Assembly (NCBI RefSeq): GCF_030440515.1 | Contig: NZ_CP076543.1 | Location: 1,364,001-1,428,000 of the forward strand | From: Streptomyces xanthophaeus | GTDB lineage: Bacteria; Actinomycetota; Actinomycetes; Streptomycetales; Streptomycetaceae | DNA length: 64,000 nucleotides | Direction: 5' to 3' | In this document: in pieces, positions 25,143 to 34,528 of the stretch | Layout: each line of letters starts with the position of its first letter | Numbering within the stretch: the first letter of the stretch is position 1 | Notes under the pieces: generated by a model | Database searches by the model: none | What the model was told of the DNA's origin: nothing | Seen by the model: the letters and a program-made list of their open reading frames with translations, nothing else | Made by a program: the position numbers and the translations under genes

Positions 25143-25778
25143 TCAGCCGGCAGCCGGGAACGCCGTTCCCCGCAGCATCTCGACGAGAGCCGCCGGGGCC
25201 TTGTCCGGCGAGCCGGCGTCGTAGGGCGGCTGGGGGTCGTACTCGGTCATCAGCTGCACGGCCTGGGCGAAGTCGTCCCCGGCGATCCGGCCGAGCAGGG
25301 TGAGCCCCATGTCGATCCCGGAGGACACCCCGGCGGCGGTGACGTACTTCCCGTCGAACACCACGCGCTCACCGGTGGGCTCGGCCCCGTGCTTCGCGAG
25401 CTTGTCCAGGTACAGCCAGTGACTGGTGGCCCGCCGGCCGTCGAGCAGCCCGGCGGCGGCGAGCAGCAGGGATCCGGTGCACACCGAGGTGGTCCAGGTG
25501 GTGGTGGCGTCGACCGTGCGCAGCCAGTCCAGGACCACGGGGTTGGCCATCTCCCGCTCGGGATGCGGCCCGCCGGGCACGATGACGATGTCGGGCCGGG
25601 AGACCTCGTCGAGCCCCTTGTCGGCGACGAGCGCGAGCGCCCCGTTGTCGGTCCGTACGGGTCCCGGCCGCTCGGAGACGAAGACGACCTCGGCGTCGGT
25701 CAGCCGGCCGAGGGTGTCGAAGGGCCCGATGGCGTCGAGGGCGGTGAAGTGGTCGTAGAGCAGTACGGCGATCTGCAT
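25143..25778 (-). CDS. DJ-1/PfpI-family protein, isonitrile hydratase-like
   Basis: A 211-aa class I glutamine amidotransferase-like protein. The nucleophilic elbow is SVCTGS with C100, and ATSHW and SSGIDMGL blocks match the isonitrile hydratase/ThiJ-like branch. An acidic D-P-G pattern (ALDAIGPFD) at the N-terminus also fits. It lies just downstream of a GlxA-type regulator that shares the same fold, so the regulator may control it. The reaction is unknown. Confidence 0.88.
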   Translation of the reverse strand: MQIAVLLYDHFTALDAIGPFDTLGRLTDAEVVFVSERPGPVRTDNGALALVADKGLDEVSRPDIVIVPGGPHPEREMANPVVLDWLRTVDATTTWTTSVCTGSLLLAAAGLLDGRRATSHWLYLDKLAKHGAEPTGERVVFDGKYVTAAGVSSGIDMGLTLLGRIAGDDFAQAVQLMTEYDPQPPYDAGSPDKAPAALVEMLRGTAFPAAG

Positions 25779-25856
25779 GGCTCCTCCGGAGCGATGGTCG
25801 GGACAGGACTCCGCCCCCGGTGGGGCGGCTCTAGCTTCTCGGAGCGCCGCCGGCCC

Positions 25857-26828
25857 TCAGGGACGGGCGGTGCCGAAACGGCGGCGGTACTCGGCGGGCG
25901 GCTGGCCGAGGGTGCGTACGAAGGCCCGGCGCAGGGCCTCCGGGTTCCCGTACCCGCAGGCCCGGGCGATCTGTGCGATCCCTTCCCCGCTCTCCTCCAG
26001 CAGCCGCCGCGCGTGGTCCACCCGGACCCGTTCGACGTACCGGCCGGGCGTGACCCCGGTCTCCGCCTGGAAGGCCCGCGCGAAGTGCCGCGGTGAGAGC
26101 CGGGCCCGGGCGGCGAGGTGCTCGACGCCCAGCTGCTCCCCCGGGTGCTCGGCGATCCATTGCTGCACGTCCCGCAGCGGGTCCCGGCGGGCCGTCTGGG
26201 CGGCCAGGTGCGCGCTGAACTGTGCCTGGTTGCCGGGCCTGCGCAGGAACACCACCAGGTGCCTGGCGATCGTCAGGGCGACGTCCTGCCCGTGGTCCTC
26301 CTCCACCAGCGCGAGGGCGAGGTCGATGCCCGCCGTGACCCCGGCCGAGGTGGCCACCGGTCCGTCCCGTACGTAGATCGGGTCCGGCTCGACGGCGACG
26401 GCCGGGTAGTCCCGCGCCATCCGCTCGCAGGCGTACCAGTGCGTCGTCGCCCGCCGCCCGTCCAGGAGCCCGGCCTCGGCCAGTAGCAGGCCTCCCGTGC
26501 ACACGGAGACCAGGCGCTCCGCGCCACCCCCGTGGGCACGGAGCCAGTCGGTGAGCCGGGGCTCGAAGTCCCCCGAGAACTGTCCCCCGGGCACCAGGAC
26601 CGTGGTCCCGGGTCCCGGCCGGGCACTCGCCAGCTCCCCGTCCGGCACCAGCGTCAGCCCGCTGCTGGTGCGGACGGGCTCTCCTGCGGGAGAAACCGTC
26701 CGGATCGCGTATCCGGCGCGCCCCGGGAAGCGGTCGAGCGCGGCGAACACCTCCACCGGCCCGGTCACGTCCAGGCTCTGGACCCCGTCGTAGAGGAGGA
26801 CGAGGACGGTGCGCGGCGATGACGACAT
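25857..26828 (-). CDS. GlxA-family regulator: PfpI domain plus AraC HTH
   Basis: A 323-aa protein. Residues 1 to about 190 are a PfpI domain with the elbow SVCTGG (C110). Residues about 215-320 are an AraC/XylS DNA-binding domain (LSPRHFARAFQAETG, then GYGNPEALRRAF for the second helix-turn-helix). ATG 26828 has no strong ribosome site. It likely senses a small molecule with the PfpI part and controls the adjacent PfpI gene or the divergent ABC-F gene. Confidence 0.92.
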   Translation of the reverse strand: MSSSPRTVLVLLYDGVQSLDVTGPVEVFAALDRFPGRAGYAIRTVSPAGEPVRTSSGLTLVPDGELASARPGPGTTVLVPGGQFSGDFEPRLTDWLRAHGGGAERLVSVCTGGLLLAEAGLLDGRRATTHWYACERMARDYPAVAVEPDPIYVRDGPVATSAGVTAGIDLALALVEEDHGQDVALTIARHLVVFLRRPGNQAQFSAHLAAQTARRDPLRDVQQWIAEHPGEQLGVEHLAARARLSPRHFARAFQAETGVTPGRYVERVRVDHARRLLEESGEGIAQIARACGYGNPEALRRAFVRTLGQPPAEYRRRFGTARP

Positions 26829-26928
26829 GGCTTCATGGTGTTCCGCCCACGTGATGGCCGCAATGACGCGCTTCCCACCTATCCGGCCATGCCGGGTGCG
26901 CTCCGCGCGCGGATAGGATCGGCACATC

Positions 26929-28566
26929 ATGACTGCAACCCTCGTCGCCAAGAAGCTCACCGCCGCGCACGGTGAGCGCACCCTCTTCGCCGATCTCGAC
27001 CTCGTCGTCGCCCCCGGCGACGTCATCGGCCTCGTCGGCGTGAACGGCGCCGGGAAGTCCACCCTGCTGCGGCTGCTCGCCGGGCTGGACACCCCCGAGA
27101 CCGGGGAGCTGCGGCTCTCCCCGCCCGGAGCGGCCGTCGGCCACCTCCCGCAGGAGCCGGAGCGCCGGCCCGCGGAGTCGGTCCGGGAGTTCCTGGCCCG
27201 CCGTACGGGTGTGGCGGCCGCGCAGGCCGAGCTCGACGCGGCGACGCAGGGTCTGGTGGACGGAACGCCGGGCGCGGACGACGCGTACGCGACCGCGCTG
27301 GACCTGTGGCTCGACCTCGGCGGCGCCGATCTCGACGAGCGCGCCCAGGAGGTCGCCGACGAGCTCGGCCTCGCCGTCGGTCTCGACCTCCCCATGACGG
27401 CGCTCTCCGGCGGTCAGGCGGCCCGCGCGGGCCTCGCCTCGCTCCTCCTCTCCCGCTACGACGTCTTCCTCCTCGACGAGCCCACCAACGACCTGGACCT
27501 GGACGGTCTGGAGCGGCTGGAGCGGTTCGTCAAGGGGCTGCGGGCCGGCACGGTCGTGATCAGCCACGACCGCGAGTTCCTGACCCGGACGGTCACCAAG
27601 GTCCTCGAACTGGATCTCGCCCAGCAGCAGATCAACCTCTACGGCGGCGGCTACGACTCCTACCTGGAGGAGCGCGAGCGCGCCCGCAACCACGCCCGCG
27701 AGGAGTTCGAGGAGTACGCGGGCAAGAAGTCGGCCCTCGAAGGCCGGGCGCAGATGCAGCGCAACTGGATGGACAAGGGCGTGCGCAACGCCCGCCGCAA
27801 GGCCTCCGACAACGACAAGATCGGCAAGAACCTGCGGGGCGAGTCGAGCGAGAAGCAGGCCGCCAAGGCCCGTCAGACGGCGCGGGCGATCGAGCGGCTG
27901 GAGGTCGTCGACGAGCCCCGCAAGGAGTGGGAGCTGCGCATGGAGATCGCGGCGGCCCCGCGCTCCGGCGCGGTGGTGGCCACCCTGCGCGAGGCCTCGG
28001 TCAAGCGCGGGGACTTCTCCTTCGGCCCGGCCAGTCTGCAGATCGACTGGGCGGACCGGGTGGCGATCACCGGGGCCAACGGCGCCGGCAAGTCGACGCT
28101 GCTCGCCGTCCTGCTGGGCCGGCTGGCCCCGGACTCCGGCTCCGCCACCCTCGGCTCCGGCGTCCTGGTCGGCGAGGTGGACCAGGCCCGCGGCCTGTTC
28201 CTCGGCGACGAACCGCTGCTCGAGGCCTTCTGCGCGGCGGTCCCCGAGACCGAGCCGGCCGAGGTCCGCACCCTGCTGGCCAAGTTCGGCCTGAAGGCGG
28301 CGCACGTCCTGCGCCCGGCGGCCACCCTCTCCCCGGGCGAGCGCACCCGTGCGGCGCTGGCCCTGCTCCAGGGCCGCGGGGTGAACCTGCTGGTCCTGGA
28401 CGAGCCGACGAACCACCTCGACCTGCCGGCGATCGAGCAGTTGGAGGCCGCCCTCGACGCCTACGAGGGCACCCTCCTGCTGGTCACGCACGACCGCCGG
28501 ATGCTGGACGCGGTGCACGTGACCCGCCGCCTGGAGGTCTCCGGCGGCAGGGTCACCGAGCTCTAG
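26929..28566 (+). CDS. ABC-F family ATPase
   Basis: A 545-aa soluble protein with two ABC ATPase domains and no membrane segment. Walker A boxes are GVNGAGKST (37-45) and GANGAGKST (about 385); signatures are LSGGQ and LSPGE; Walker B boxes end in LDEPTN. A charged linker about 235-330 separates them. Such proteins act on the ribosome, in antibiotic resistance or translation control. TAGGAT at 26914-26919 lies nine bases before the ATG and there is no ribosome site, so the mRNA may be leaderless. It overlaps the convergent gene at a shared CTAG. Confidence 0.92.
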   Translation: MTATLVAKKLTAAHGERTLFADLDLVVAPGDVIGLVGVNGAGKSTLLRLLAGLDTPETGELRLSPPGAAVGHLPQEPERRPAESVREFLARRTGVAAAQAELDAATQGLVDGTPGADDAYATALDLWLDLGGADLDERAQEVADELGLAVGLDLPMTALSGGQAARAGLASLLLSRYDVFLLDEPTNDLDLDGLERLERFVKGLRAGTVVISHDREFLTRTVTKVLELDLAQQQINLYGGGYDSYLEERERARNHAREEFEEYAGKKSALEGRAQMQRNWMDKGVRNARRKASDNDKIGKNLRGESSEKQAAKARQTARAIERLEVVDEPRKEWELRMEIAAAPRSGAVVATLREASVKRGDFSFGPASLQIDWADRVAITGANGAGKSTLLAVLLGRLAPDSGSATLGSGVLVGEVDQARGLFLGDEPLLEAFCAAVPETEPAEVRTLLAKFGLKAAHVLRPAATLSPGERTRAALALLQGRGVNLLVLDEPTNHLDLPAIEQLEAALDAYEGTLLLVTHDRRMLDAVHVTRRLEVSGGRVTEL

Positions 28567-29144
28567 GCCGTGTCCGCAGGCCGGTCCGGGCGGGTCGCGA
28601 TGTCCGTGGCCCAGGCGCGGAAGGCCCGCATGTCCCCGGGCGGGATGCGGAGTTCCCCGGGCACGAGGTCGGAGCCTGCCGCGTCGAGGAGGTCGGCGAG
28701 GCCGAGGTGGAACCAGTCCTGGTGAACGGAGTTGTAGGCCGCCATGAGCGGCCGGACCCGCTTCCGGATCGCAGCCGCCTCGGTGGCGTCGACCCCGGCG
28801 GCGGCCAGCCGGTCCAGGGTCGCCGCCCGGTGCCGGCGGTCGAACTCGGTGTCGAGGAACGGTTCGAGCAGATCGCCCCAGACGTCGGGCCGCGAGCGCA
28901 CCGGGATCCCGTTGTCGGTGCAGAACCGCTCCAGTTCCGTCCTCAGGGCGGACGTCACGAAGACGATCTCCCCCGAGCGGGTGCGGATCTCCGGCGGAAC
29001 GGCCGCCGGGTCGGCCTCCTGGACGGCCGACGCGTGCAGCACGCCTCCGGGCGCGGCGTCGGGCAGCGCGCCGTCGTGTTCCGGAAGGCGGACGCGGTCG
29101 CCGTCGAAGTGCGGGTCGACAATCACCCGGACATGATCTCCCAC
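28563..29144 (-). CDS. Conserved hypothetical protein of 193 aa
   Basis: I do not recognise a domain. The protein is soluble and acidic, with the stretches HFDGDRVRLPEHDG at the N-terminus, RSGEIVFVTSALRTELERF in the middle and a helical C-terminal half (AAAIRKRVRPLMAAYNSVHQDW). Start GTG 29144 is listed; an in-frame GTG four codons before DPHFDG is possible. It ends tail to tail with the ABC-F gene. Confidence 0.7.
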   Translation of the reverse strand: MGDHVRVIVDPHFDGDRVRLPEHDGALPDAAPGGVLHASAVQEADPAAVPPEIRTRSGEIVFVTSALRTELERFCTDNGIPVRSRPDVWGDLLEPFLDTEFDRRHRAATLDRLAAAGVDATEAAAIRKRVRPLMAAYNSVHQDWFHLGLADLLDAAGSDLVPGELRIPPGDMRAFRAWATDIATRPDRPADTA

Positions 29145-29227
29145 GACCGCGCCGCACGGGTGGGCCTGCGCGAGATCGCCGGTTCCGGTCCCTCGCGACG
29201 GCCCCGGTACCCGGGGACAGGGCCCGC

Positions 29228-30007
29228 TCAGGCCTCCCGGTCCGCCGGCGGCCGGCGCTTGCGGGCCATCCGGGCGGCCACGAACGTGCGCGGCAGGTGG
29301 CGGGCGGCGAGGGCGTACGCGCGGTAGCGGCGGCCGGTGATGCTCACCGGGCGGCGCAGGGCGAGGTCCTTCAGGGCCTGCGCGACCACGGCCTCCGGCT
29401 CCAGCCAGACGGCGTCGCGCAGCGCGCTGACGTCCATCCCGGCGCGCTCCTGGAACTCGGTGCGGGTGAAGCCGGGGACCACGGCGAGCACCCGGACCCC
29501 GTACGGCGCCATGTCCACCCGCAGAGACTCGCTGAAGGCGGTGATCCAGGCCTTGGCGGCCCCGTAGGTCCCGGTCGGCAGGAGTCCGGCCACCGAGGAG
29601 ACGTTGAGGACCGCGCCCCGGCGGCGTGCGCGCAGGCCCGGCAGTACGGCGTGGGTGAGCCGGAGCGGGACCTTGACCAGCAGGTCCAGCATGCGTTCCT
29701 CGTCGTCGACCGGGCTGTACGGGAACGGCGCGGGCAGCCCGAAGCCCGCGTTGTTGACCAGGATGTCCACGGGCCGGGCCGGGTCGGCGAGCCGCTCGGA
29801 GACGGCCGCGCAGTCCGCCGGGTCCAGCAGGTCGGCGGGCAGCACCTCGGACGCGGTGCCGTACTCCCGGGCCAGTCCGGCGGCGACGGCGTCGAGCCGT
29901 TCCTTGTCGCGGGCGACGAGGACCAGGTCGCAGCCCTTGGCGGCGAAGCCGCGGGCGAAGGCCGCGCCCAGTCCGGCACTGGCGCCGGTGATCAGTACGG
30001 TGGTCAA
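29228..30007 (-). CDS. Short-chain dehydrogenase/reductase
   Basis: A 259-aa classical SDR. TGASAGLG at 7-14 binds NAD(P), NNAG is present near 86-89, and the catalytic Ser (NVSSVAG), Tyr and Lys (YGAAK) are all seen. The C-terminal tail is basic (MARKRRPP). This form resembles acyl or ketone reductases of unknown substrate. It starts at ATG 30007, eight bases after the membrane protein gene ends, so the two are probably co-transcribed. Confidence 0.9.
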   Translation of the reverse strand: MTTVLITGASAGLGAAFARGFAAKGCDLVLVARDKERLDAVAAGLAREYGTASEVLPADLLDPADCAAVSERLADPARPVDILVNNAGFGLPAPFPYSPVDDEERMLDLLVKVPLRLTHAVLPGLRARRRGAVLNVSSVAGLLPTGTYGAAKAWITAFSESLRVDMAPYGVRVLAVVPGFTRTEFQERAGMDVSALRDAVWLEPEAVVAQALKDLALRRPVSITGRRYRAYALAARHLPRTFVAARMARKRRPPADREA

Positions 30008-30014
30008 GACTCTT

Positions 30015-31190
30015 TCACTTCCTTGTGGTGGCGGGCGCGGCGTACGCCTGGGCGACGTCGACGAGGAACCGGGCCTCGTCCGCCAGGTCCCCGCCCTCCT
30101 GCGAGGTGTGGATCGCGGCGGGCAGTTCCAGCGCGGCCGCCTCGCCCGGCTGCCCGGTCGCTCCGTCGAGCTTGGCCTGCCGGGCCTCCTTCAGTACGCG
30201 GGCCAGCGCGGCGGCGGTGGCCCGCTGTTCGGGGACCCCGTGTCCGGTGACCTGGCCGCGGGCCTGTTCCAGGGCGCCGGGGGCCACGTACTCGCCCAGG
30301 ATCAGGATCGCGTCGCGCGTCTCGATGACCTTGCGGTACACGAGCAGGTTGCGCGGGACCGGCGGCCACAGCAGCTCCATCACCCGCCAGGCGCGCGGCT
30401 TGTTGAGCGCCACGTGCGGCACCGCTTCCACCAGGTCGCGCCACAGCGGCCACAGCCGCCAGGCGGTGGCGATGTCGGCGCAGGTGCGCCGGAGGGTGAA
30501 CAGGGTGGGCACCAGGATCGCGGCGGCGCGCAGCAGGCCGTGCAGGTTCATGAGCAGCGGGAGGGCGGGCATCGCCCAGGTGCTGCCGAACAGGGCCTTG
30601 AGCAGGTACGCCAGCCAGAACAGCCCGGCGAGCGCGGTGCCGAGGCCGAACAGCCGCAGGCCGGCGGCCAGGCCGCGGCTCTCGGTACGGCGGCTGTAGC
30701 GCGAGCACAGGCCCACGCAGACGATGTTGGCGGTCACGTGCGCGGAGATCAGCACGAGCCAGTACGCGAAGGAGGGCACCGGGTCGCCGGCCGGCGGCAT
30801 GGTGTGCGTGCCGTGGCCGGGCGCGGCCACGTCCAGGGCGAGGAGGGCGCCGAGCCAGGCCACGGTGGCGACGCAGGCGGTGAGCTGGAGCCGGCGGCCA
30901 CGGGTGGTGGCGGCCACGAAGTAGAGGACGGCGCCGGCCGACAGCACCCCGATGAGGTTGCGGACGAGGCCGATGGTGTGGGCGTAGCCCGGACCGCGGC
31001 TCATCGCGTACGAGACGACGTCCGGGAGGTTGAGGGTCATCGCGGCGGCGGCGGTGGCGACGGCCAGCCACAGGCCGCGCTGCTGGGGGGAGCGCAGGGC
31101 TCCGGGGGCGCGGAGCAGGACGGCGGTCCACAGGCACACCACGCTGGGGACGGCGAGCCAGTTGCCGAAGGCGGTCAGGTCAGCTGCCAT
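30015..31190 (-). CDS. MAB_1171c-type seven-helix membrane protein with soluble C-terminal domain
   Basis: A 391-aa protein with about seven membrane helices in residues 8-240 and a soluble C-terminal third rich in charged residues (MELLWPPVPRNLLVYRKVIETRDAI). The pattern resembles the MAB_1171c/DUF6545 family of actinobacteria, function unknown. Its ATG overlaps the ImmA/IrrE-type gene by 11 bases, so the two are coupled. Such pairs recur in Streptomyces beside regulators and may sense or export something. Confidence 0.8.
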   Translation of the reverse strand: MAADLTAFGNWLAVPSVVCLWTAVLLRAPGALRSPQQRGLWLAVATAAAAMTLNLPDVVSYAMSRGPGYAHTIGLVRNLIGVLSAGAVLYFVAATTRGRRLQLTACVATVAWLGALLALDVAAPGHGTHTMPPAGDPVPSFAYWLVLISAHVTANIVCVGLCSRYSRRTESRGLAAGLRLFGLGTALAGLFWLAYLLKALFGSTWAMPALPLLMNLHGLLRAAAILVPTLFTLRRTCADIATAWRLWPLWRDLVEAVPHVALNKPRAWRVMELLWPPVPRNLLVYRKVIETRDAILILGEYVAPGALEQARGQVTGHGVPEQRATAAALARVLKEARQAKLDGATGQPGEAAALELPAAIHTSQEGGDLADEARFLVDVAQAYAAPATTRK

Positions 31191-31680
31191 CGTTGCCCCG
31201 CTCGTATCCCATGGCGGACTCCAGCCGGGCCAGGGTGCCGCGCGCGCCGTTCGCGGACCGAGGGCCGGCGTTCGCCGTGCGGATGCGGATCATGCTGGCG
31301 AGCATCTCCGCCTCCTGCTCCTGGCGGGTGGTGTAGTTGGTGCGCCCGAGCACCACGGGGGCGTTCCCGTCGGTCTCCTCCCCTTCGAGGGAGTGGTGGC
31401 CGAAGAGGATGTGGCCCAGTTCGTGGAGGACGATGTGCTCCCGGTGCAGCGGGGTGGTCTGCGCCTCGTAGAAGACGTAGTCGACGCTGGCCGTGCCCAC
31501 CCACAGTCCGCAGACTCCGGACTCCGCCGCTTCCTTGGGGAGCGGATGGAGCCGGATGGGGCGGCCGCGGCGCTCGGCCATCCGTCGGCACAGGTCGTCG
31601 AGGGAGAAGGGGTGGGTCAGATCCAGATGGCCGAGAATCTGCTCGCACCTCTTGCGGATGCTGAGTTGCCGGTGGGGCAT
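31180..31680 (-). CDS. ImmA/IrrE-type zinc metallopeptidase-like protein
   Basis: A 166-aa protein. An N-terminal helical part (1-60) is followed by the zinc motif HELGH at 86-90 and an E-x-E-AE helix (TRQEQEAEMLAS) that would supply the third ligand. ImmA/IrrE proteins cleave repressors or act in toxin and phage functions. ATG 31680 has GAGGGA upstream. No xre-type repressor gene lies next to it, unlike most ImmA loci; the partner is the overlapping membrane protein. Confidence 0.85.
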   Translation of the reverse strand: MPHRQLSIRKRCEQILGHLDLTHPFSLDDLCRRMAERRGRPIRLHPLPKEAAESGVCGLWVGTASVDYVFYEAQTTPLHREHIVLHELGHILFGHHSLEGEETDGNAPVVLGRTNYTTRQEQEAEMLASMIRIRTANAGPRSANGARGTLARLESAMGYERGNDGS

Positions 31681-31834
31681 GTGATCCCTCTTCGGACCCT
31701 TTCCGGGGCAACGGTGGTAGGCGTGTGTGGGCATGGGCATGACGTCCTGTGCCTTCGAGGCGGCCTCGGGGAATGCGGTCCTGAGGGAAAAACGCGGAAG
31801 CCCGTCCGCCGAGTGACGAACGGGCGTTCCACCA

Positions 31835-31864
31835 TGCCTACAGATCTTGTACGGGAGTTGGCAA
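31835..31864 (-). promoter_or_regulatory. Predicted housekeeping promoter for the ImmA-membrane protein operon
   Basis: On the minus strand, TTGCCA (31859-31864) and TAGGCA (31835-31840) are 18 bp apart, close to the Streptomyces HrdB consensus. The 280-base spacer 31681-31961 has no other gene; the leader would be about 150 bases. Confidence 0.45.
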
Positions 31865-31961
31865 GGCAAGTCCCCTGGTGGGGAAGCTATTCGGCCACTC
31901 CGGACGAAGACCGGCACACGCCGGGTGGCTGCAAGACACCCATGACGGCTCCTGACGGCTC

Positions 31962-34436
31962 CTACTTCTTGCGGCGCTCCTCGGGGGCGGTGAGGCCCGC
32001 ACGGCGCAGGGCGTCGGCCATCGCGCTGTTGGCGGGGGCGGGGGCGCTGCCGCCGCCCTGCCGACGACCCTGGCCGCCGCCCTGGCCGCCCTGGCCGCGC
32101 TCGCCCTGACGGCCCTGGCCGCGTTCGCCCTGGCCCTGGTTGCGGCCGCCCTCGCGGGTTCCGGACCCACCGCGCTGCTGCGGCGGACGGCCACCGCCGC
32201 CACCGCCGCCGCCCCGCCGGTCCTCGCGCTGCCGGGGAGCGCCCGCGCCGCGCTCCGCCCCGGCCTCGTCCTCCAGCCGCAGGGTCAGCGAGATCCGCTT
32301 GCGCGGGATGTCCACGTCCATGACCTTCACGCGGACGATGTCGCCCGGCTTGACCACGTCCCGGGGGTCCTTGACGAAGTTCTTCGACAGCGCCGAGACG
32401 TGGGCCAGCCCGTCCTGGTGGACGCCGATGTCGATGAAGGCGCCGAAGGCGGCCACGTTGGTGACCACGCCCTCCAGGATCATCCCGGGAGCCAGGTCGC
32501 CGATCTTCTCGACGCCCTCCTTGAAGGTGGCCGTCTTGAAGGCGGGGCGCGGGTCACGGCCCGGCTTCTCCAGCTCGCGCAGGATGTCCGTGACGGTGGG
32601 CAGACCGAAGGCCTCGGTGACGAACTGCTCGGGCCGCAGCGAGCGCAGCACGCCGGAGTTGCCGATCAGGGCCGCCACCTCGCTGCCCGCCGTCTTCGCC
32701 ATGCCCCGGACCACCGGATAGGCCTCGGGGTGCACGCTGGAGAAGTCCAGCGGGTCGTCCCCGCCGCGGATCCGCAGGAAGCCCGCGCACTGCTCGTACG
32801 CCTTCGGGCCGAGCCGGGCCACGTCCTTGAGCCCCTTGCGGCTGCGGAAGGGGCCGTTGGCGTCGCGGTGGGCCACGATGTTCTCGGCGAGGCCGCCGCT
32901 GATGCCCGACACCCGCGAAAGCAGGGGCGCGGAGGCGGTGTTGACGTCCACTCCGACGCCGTTCACACAGTCCTCGACGACCGCGTCGAGCGAGCGCGAG
33001 AGCTTCACCTCGGACAGGTCGTGCTGGTACTGGCCGACACCGATCGACTTGGGGTCGATCTTGACGAGCTCGGCGAGCGGGTCCTGCAGGCGGCGGGCGA
33101 TGGAGACCGCGCCGCGCAGCGACACGTCCATGTCCGGCAGTTCCTGCGAGGCGAAGGCGGAGGCCGAGTACACGGAGGCGCCCGCCTCCGAGACCATCAC
33201 CTTGGTGAGCTTCAGCTCCGGGTGGCGCGTGATGAGGTCCCCGGCCAGCTTGTCGGTCTCGCGGGAGGCCGTGCCGTTGCCGATGGCGACCAGCTCGACG
33301 GCGTGCTCCTTCGCCAGCCGGGCGAGCTTGGCGAGGGACTCGTCCCACTTGTTGGCGGGCACGTGCGGGTAGATCACGTCCGTGGCCACGACCTTGCCGG
33401 TCGCGTCCACGACGGCGACCTTCACGCCGGTACGGAAGCCCGGGTCCAGGCCGAGCGTCGCCCGGGTGCCGGCGGGGGCCGCGAGCAGCAGGTCGCGCAG
33501 GTTCGACGCGAAGACCCGTACCGCCTCGTCCTCGGCGGCCTGGCGCAGCCGCATCCGCAGGTCGATGCCGAGGTGCACCTGGATCTTCGTACGCCAGGCC
33601 CAGCGGACGGTGTCGGCCAGCCACTTGTCGCCGGGGCGGCCGCGGTCGCTGACGCCGAAGCGGCGGGCGATCATGCCCTCGTACGTGGACGGGCCCGGCT
33701 CCTCGCGAGGCTCCTCCGGCTCCAGGGTGAGGTCGAGGACGTCCTCCTTCTCGCCGCGCAGCATGGCGAGGACGCGGTGCGAGGGCAGCGCGGTGAACGG
33801 CTCGGCGAAGTCGAAGTAGTCGGCGAACTTGGCGCCCGCCTCCTCCTTGCCCTCACGGACCTTCGCCGCGAGCCGGCCGCGGCCCCACATGCGCTCGCGC
33901 AGCTCACCGATCAGGTCGGCGTCCTCGCCGAACCGCTCGGTGAGGATGGCGCGGGCACCCTCCAGGGCGGCCGCCGGGTCGGCGACGCCCTTGTCGGCGT
34001 CGACGAACGCGGCCGCGGCGGCGGCCGGTTCCACCGACGGGTCGGCGAGCAGGCCCTCGGCGAGCGGCTCCAGACCGGCCTCGCGGGCGATCTGCGCCTT
34101 GGTGCGCCGCTTGGGCTTGAAGGGCAGGTAGATGTCCTCCAGCCGGGCCTTGGTGTCGGCCGCGGCGATCCGCGCCGCCAGTTCGTCGGTGAGCTTGCCC
34201 TGCTCCCGTACGGAGTCCAGGACCGCCGCGCGGCGGTCCTCCAGCTCCCGCAGATACCGCAGCCGCTCCTCGAGGGTGCGCAGCTGGGCGTCGTCGAGCA
34301 TCTCGGTCGCTTCCTTGCGGTAGCGCGCGATGAACGGCACGGTGGAGCCGCCGTCGAGCAGCTCGACGGCGGCCTTGACCTGCCGCTCCCGTACGCCGAG
34401 CTCCTCGGCGATCCTGCCTTCGATGGACGTCGTCAC
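31962..34436 (-). CDS. tex: Tex-family RNA-binding transcription accessory protein with RGG/GQG tail
   Basis: An 824-aa Tex protein. It shows the Tex N-domain (IPFIARYRKEATEML-like FIARYRKEATEMLDD near 35-49), the YqgF/RNase H-like domain (LGLDPGFRTGVKVAVVD), two helix-hairpin-helix segments (SGISGGLAENIVAHR), and an S1 domain near 640-715 (GMILEGVVTNVAAFGAFIDIG). The last 90 residues are a Gly/Arg/Gln-rich tail (RGGGGGG, repeats of GERGQG and GGQG), which may bind RNA. The start is GTG 34436; the open frame upstream belongs to noncoding sequence. Confidence 0.94.
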   Translation of the reverse strand: MTTSIEGRIAEELGVRERQVKAAVELLDGGSTVPFIARYRKEATEMLDDAQLRTLEERLRYLRELEDRRAAVLDSVREQGKLTDELAARIAAADTKARLEDIYLPFKPKRRTKAQIAREAGLEPLAEGLLADPSVEPAAAAAAFVDADKGVADPAAALEGARAILTERFGEDADLIGELRERMWGRGRLAAKVREGKEEAGAKFADYFDFAEPFTALPSHRVLAMLRGEKEDVLDLTLEPEEPREEPGPSTYEGMIARRFGVSDRGRPGDKWLADTVRWAWRTKIQVHLGIDLRMRLRQAAEDEAVRVFASNLRDLLLAAPAGTRATLGLDPGFRTGVKVAVVDATGKVVATDVIYPHVPANKWDESLAKLARLAKEHAVELVAIGNGTASRETDKLAGDLITRHPELKLTKVMVSEAGASVYSASAFASQELPDMDVSLRGAVSIARRLQDPLAELVKIDPKSIGVGQYQHDLSEVKLSRSLDAVVEDCVNGVGVDVNTASAPLLSRVSGISGGLAENIVAHRDANGPFRSRKGLKDVARLGPKAYEQCAGFLRIRGGDDPLDFSSVHPEAYPVVRGMAKTAGSEVAALIGNSGVLRSLRPEQFVTEAFGLPTVTDILRELEKPGRDPRPAFKTATFKEGVEKIGDLAPGMILEGVVTNVAAFGAFIDIGVHQDGLAHVSALSKNFVKDPRDVVKPGDIVRVKVMDVDIPRKRISLTLRLEDEAGAERGAGAPRQREDRRGGGGGGGGRPPQQRGGSGTREGGRNQGQGERGQGRQGERGQGGQGGGQGRRQGGGSAPAPANSAMADALRRAGLTAPEERRKK

Positions 34437-34528
34437 GATCGGGTCCCGCCTGCCTTCGTTTGCACTGGAAGGCTGCCAATTGTGGCAGGTGGCGGTGGCG
34501 GACGGCGGGAACCCTGCCCGCCCGGTGG

